This document shows, one piece after another, positions 6,267 to 6,691 of a stretch of DNA of 6,691 bases. The first letter of the stretch is position 1. Each line of letters opens with the position of its first letter. Source of the stretch: an uncultured Ruminococcus sp. (GTDB lineage: Bacteria > Bacillota > Clostridia > Oscillospirales > Acutalibacteraceae); contig CALBHM010000106.1 of the NCBI GenBank assembly GCA_937892835.1, positions 1 to 6,691 of the forward strand, read 5' to 3'. A model generated the notes under the pieces. That model worked only from the letters and a program-made list of their open reading frames with translations, searched no databases and was not told the origin of the DNA. Both the position numbers and the translations under genes were made by a program.

Positions 6267-6357
6267 GTGTCGACACTTCGCTACCCTAAAAGGGGAGCCA
6301 AGATAGAATTTCTTCTGACCTTGGGTCGATGTGGGCATCGACCGCTACGAAGTGTAC
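6267..6357. repeat. Hairpin-rich interspersed repeat, copy A
   Basis: ACACTTCG (6273-6280) and CGAAGTGT (6348-6355) close an outer stem. Inside are CCAAG/CTTGG (6298-6302, 6320-6324) and a perfect 8-bp hairpin GGTCGATG-TGGG-CATCGACC (6324-6343). GTGTCGACAC (6267-6276) is also a perfect palindrome. The part GGGGAGCC...TTCTTCTGACCTTGG (6292-6324) recurs as GGGGAAGCC...TTCTGCTGACTTTAG at 6559-6591, so the two belong to one family. No coding frame. Confidence 0.6.
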
Positions 6358-6421
6358 ATTTATCGAACATCATCACACCTTGGAAGTTTGAGAAATATTG
6401 CTTTCGGTGCAGAATCTAATT

Positions 6422-6480
6422 AGCCTTCCCCTTGAGGGGAAGGTGGGCGGCGGATTGCGCCGCTCGAATGAGGTGGCAAA
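6422..6480 (+). repeat. Interspersed palindromic repeat, left copy of an inverted pair
   Basis: Contains an 8-bp hairpin CCTTCCCC-TTGA-GGGGAAGG (6424-6443), a 6-bp hairpin GCGGCG-GATTG-CGCCGC (6447-6463), and ends AATGAGGTGG followed by CAAAA. Its order (TTCCCC hairpin, variable GC hairpin, ATGAGGTGG) is the reverse complement of that at 6517-6569. I recall similar units from several gut Clostridia genomes but cannot search. Confidence 0.65.
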
Positions 6481-6516
6481 ATTTTATCGCTACAATTTAA
6501 ATAATCTGACTCGAAC

Positions 6517-6569
6517 TTTTCCACCTCATCAGTCGCCAAGCGACAGCTTCCCCTCAAAGGGGAAGCCTT
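6517..6569 (-). repeat. Interspersed palindromic repeat, right (inverted) copy
   Basis: Read on the - strand it has GCTTCCCC-TTTGA-GGGGAAGC (6566-6546), then GTCGC-TTG-GCGAC (6544-6532), then TGATGAGGTGGAAAA. The variable hairpin differs in sequence from the left copy but both remain paired, as expected if structure is conserved. Shorter matches outside the arms (AATCTAA 6413-6419 with TTAGATT 6588-6594) extend the inverted symmetry. Confidence 0.65.
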
Positions 6570-6620
6570 GATCAGTTTCTGCTGACTTTAGATTGAATTA
6601 TGAAATTCACGTTCCGTTCA

Positions 6621-6691
6621 GCCTCCCCTTAAATGCTTTAAGGTAGCAAAGCGGCGCGACGGTAGTGAATGAACGTCCGGTGGACGTTCAG
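6621..6691. repeat. Hairpin-rich interspersed repeat, copy C, running to the window edge
   Basis: Perfect hairpins CCTTAAA-TGC-TTTAAGG (6627-6643) and TGAACGTCC-GGT-GGACGTTCA (6670-6690). Its reverse complement shares GCTACC...AAGGGGAG with copy A at 6281-6297, placing it in the same family in opposite orientation. It is cut by the window end. No ORF was found in 6241-6691 that deserves a gene call. Confidence 0.5.

Noticed and set aside
6267..6691. CRISPR-like array
   Set aside because: The units are palindromic but differ in sequence, length, spacing and orientation, and there are no equal-sized unique spacers.

Overview
The window looks like a chromosomal piece of a gut-type Clostridia (Oscillospiraceae/Ruminococcus-like) bacterium. 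Three things suggest this: a Firmicutes-style RlmD/RlmCD methyltransferase, a very large secreted multidomain protein built from modules common in such organisms (CUB-like, BspA-like LRR, Big_2, an HxW...CxxC module, an aromatic WIWY tail), and palindromic intergenic repeats rich in TTCCCC/GGGGAA hairpins. The genus is an inference; no rRNA or other marker gene is present.

Layout. (1) Bases 1-561 are the 3' part of an aquaporin Z-type water channel on the + strand, ended by a good intrinsic terminator (593-629). (2) A separate + strand unit follows: a near-consensus promoter (671-699) and an intact rlmD-like 23S rRNA uracil-C5 methyltransferase (715-2115). The predicted mRNA leader is only about 8-9 nt. 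(3) Bases 2116-2274 form a convergent intergenic space with two hairpins. (4) Bases 2275-5892 on the - strand encode a 1205-residue exported protein with no recognised enzymatic domain. Its two ends have about 50% GC, while an internal stretch of about 2.4 kb (roughly 3300-5740) is about 17-30% GC in hand-counted blocks, with a sharp step at each side. (5) Upstream of it on the - strand lies a compact leader: promoter, 30-codon ORF, then a strong terminator 2 nt after that ORF's stop and 40 nt before the large gene's start codon. No convincing promoter lies between this terminator and the large gene, so terminator read-through or attenuation is a natural hypothesis. (6) Bases 6133-6219 hold two inverted repeats sharing the half-site TGTGA(C/A)AAA, one abutting the leader promoter. 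(7) Bases 6267-6691 are non-coding and packed with hairpins belonging to one interspersed repeat family, including an inverted pair of about 55-bp copies.

How the parts may work together. The aquaporin and rlmD are housekeeping-type genes transcribed independently of each other. The right half appears to be an accessory locus: a mosaic surface or secreted adhesin-like protein behind a regulated, possibly attenuated leader, bordered by repeats that could have helped recombination. The best candidates for something undescribed are the leader ORF/terminator arrangement, the paired palindromic operators, and the composition mosaic with its conserved-looking C-terminal aromatic tail.
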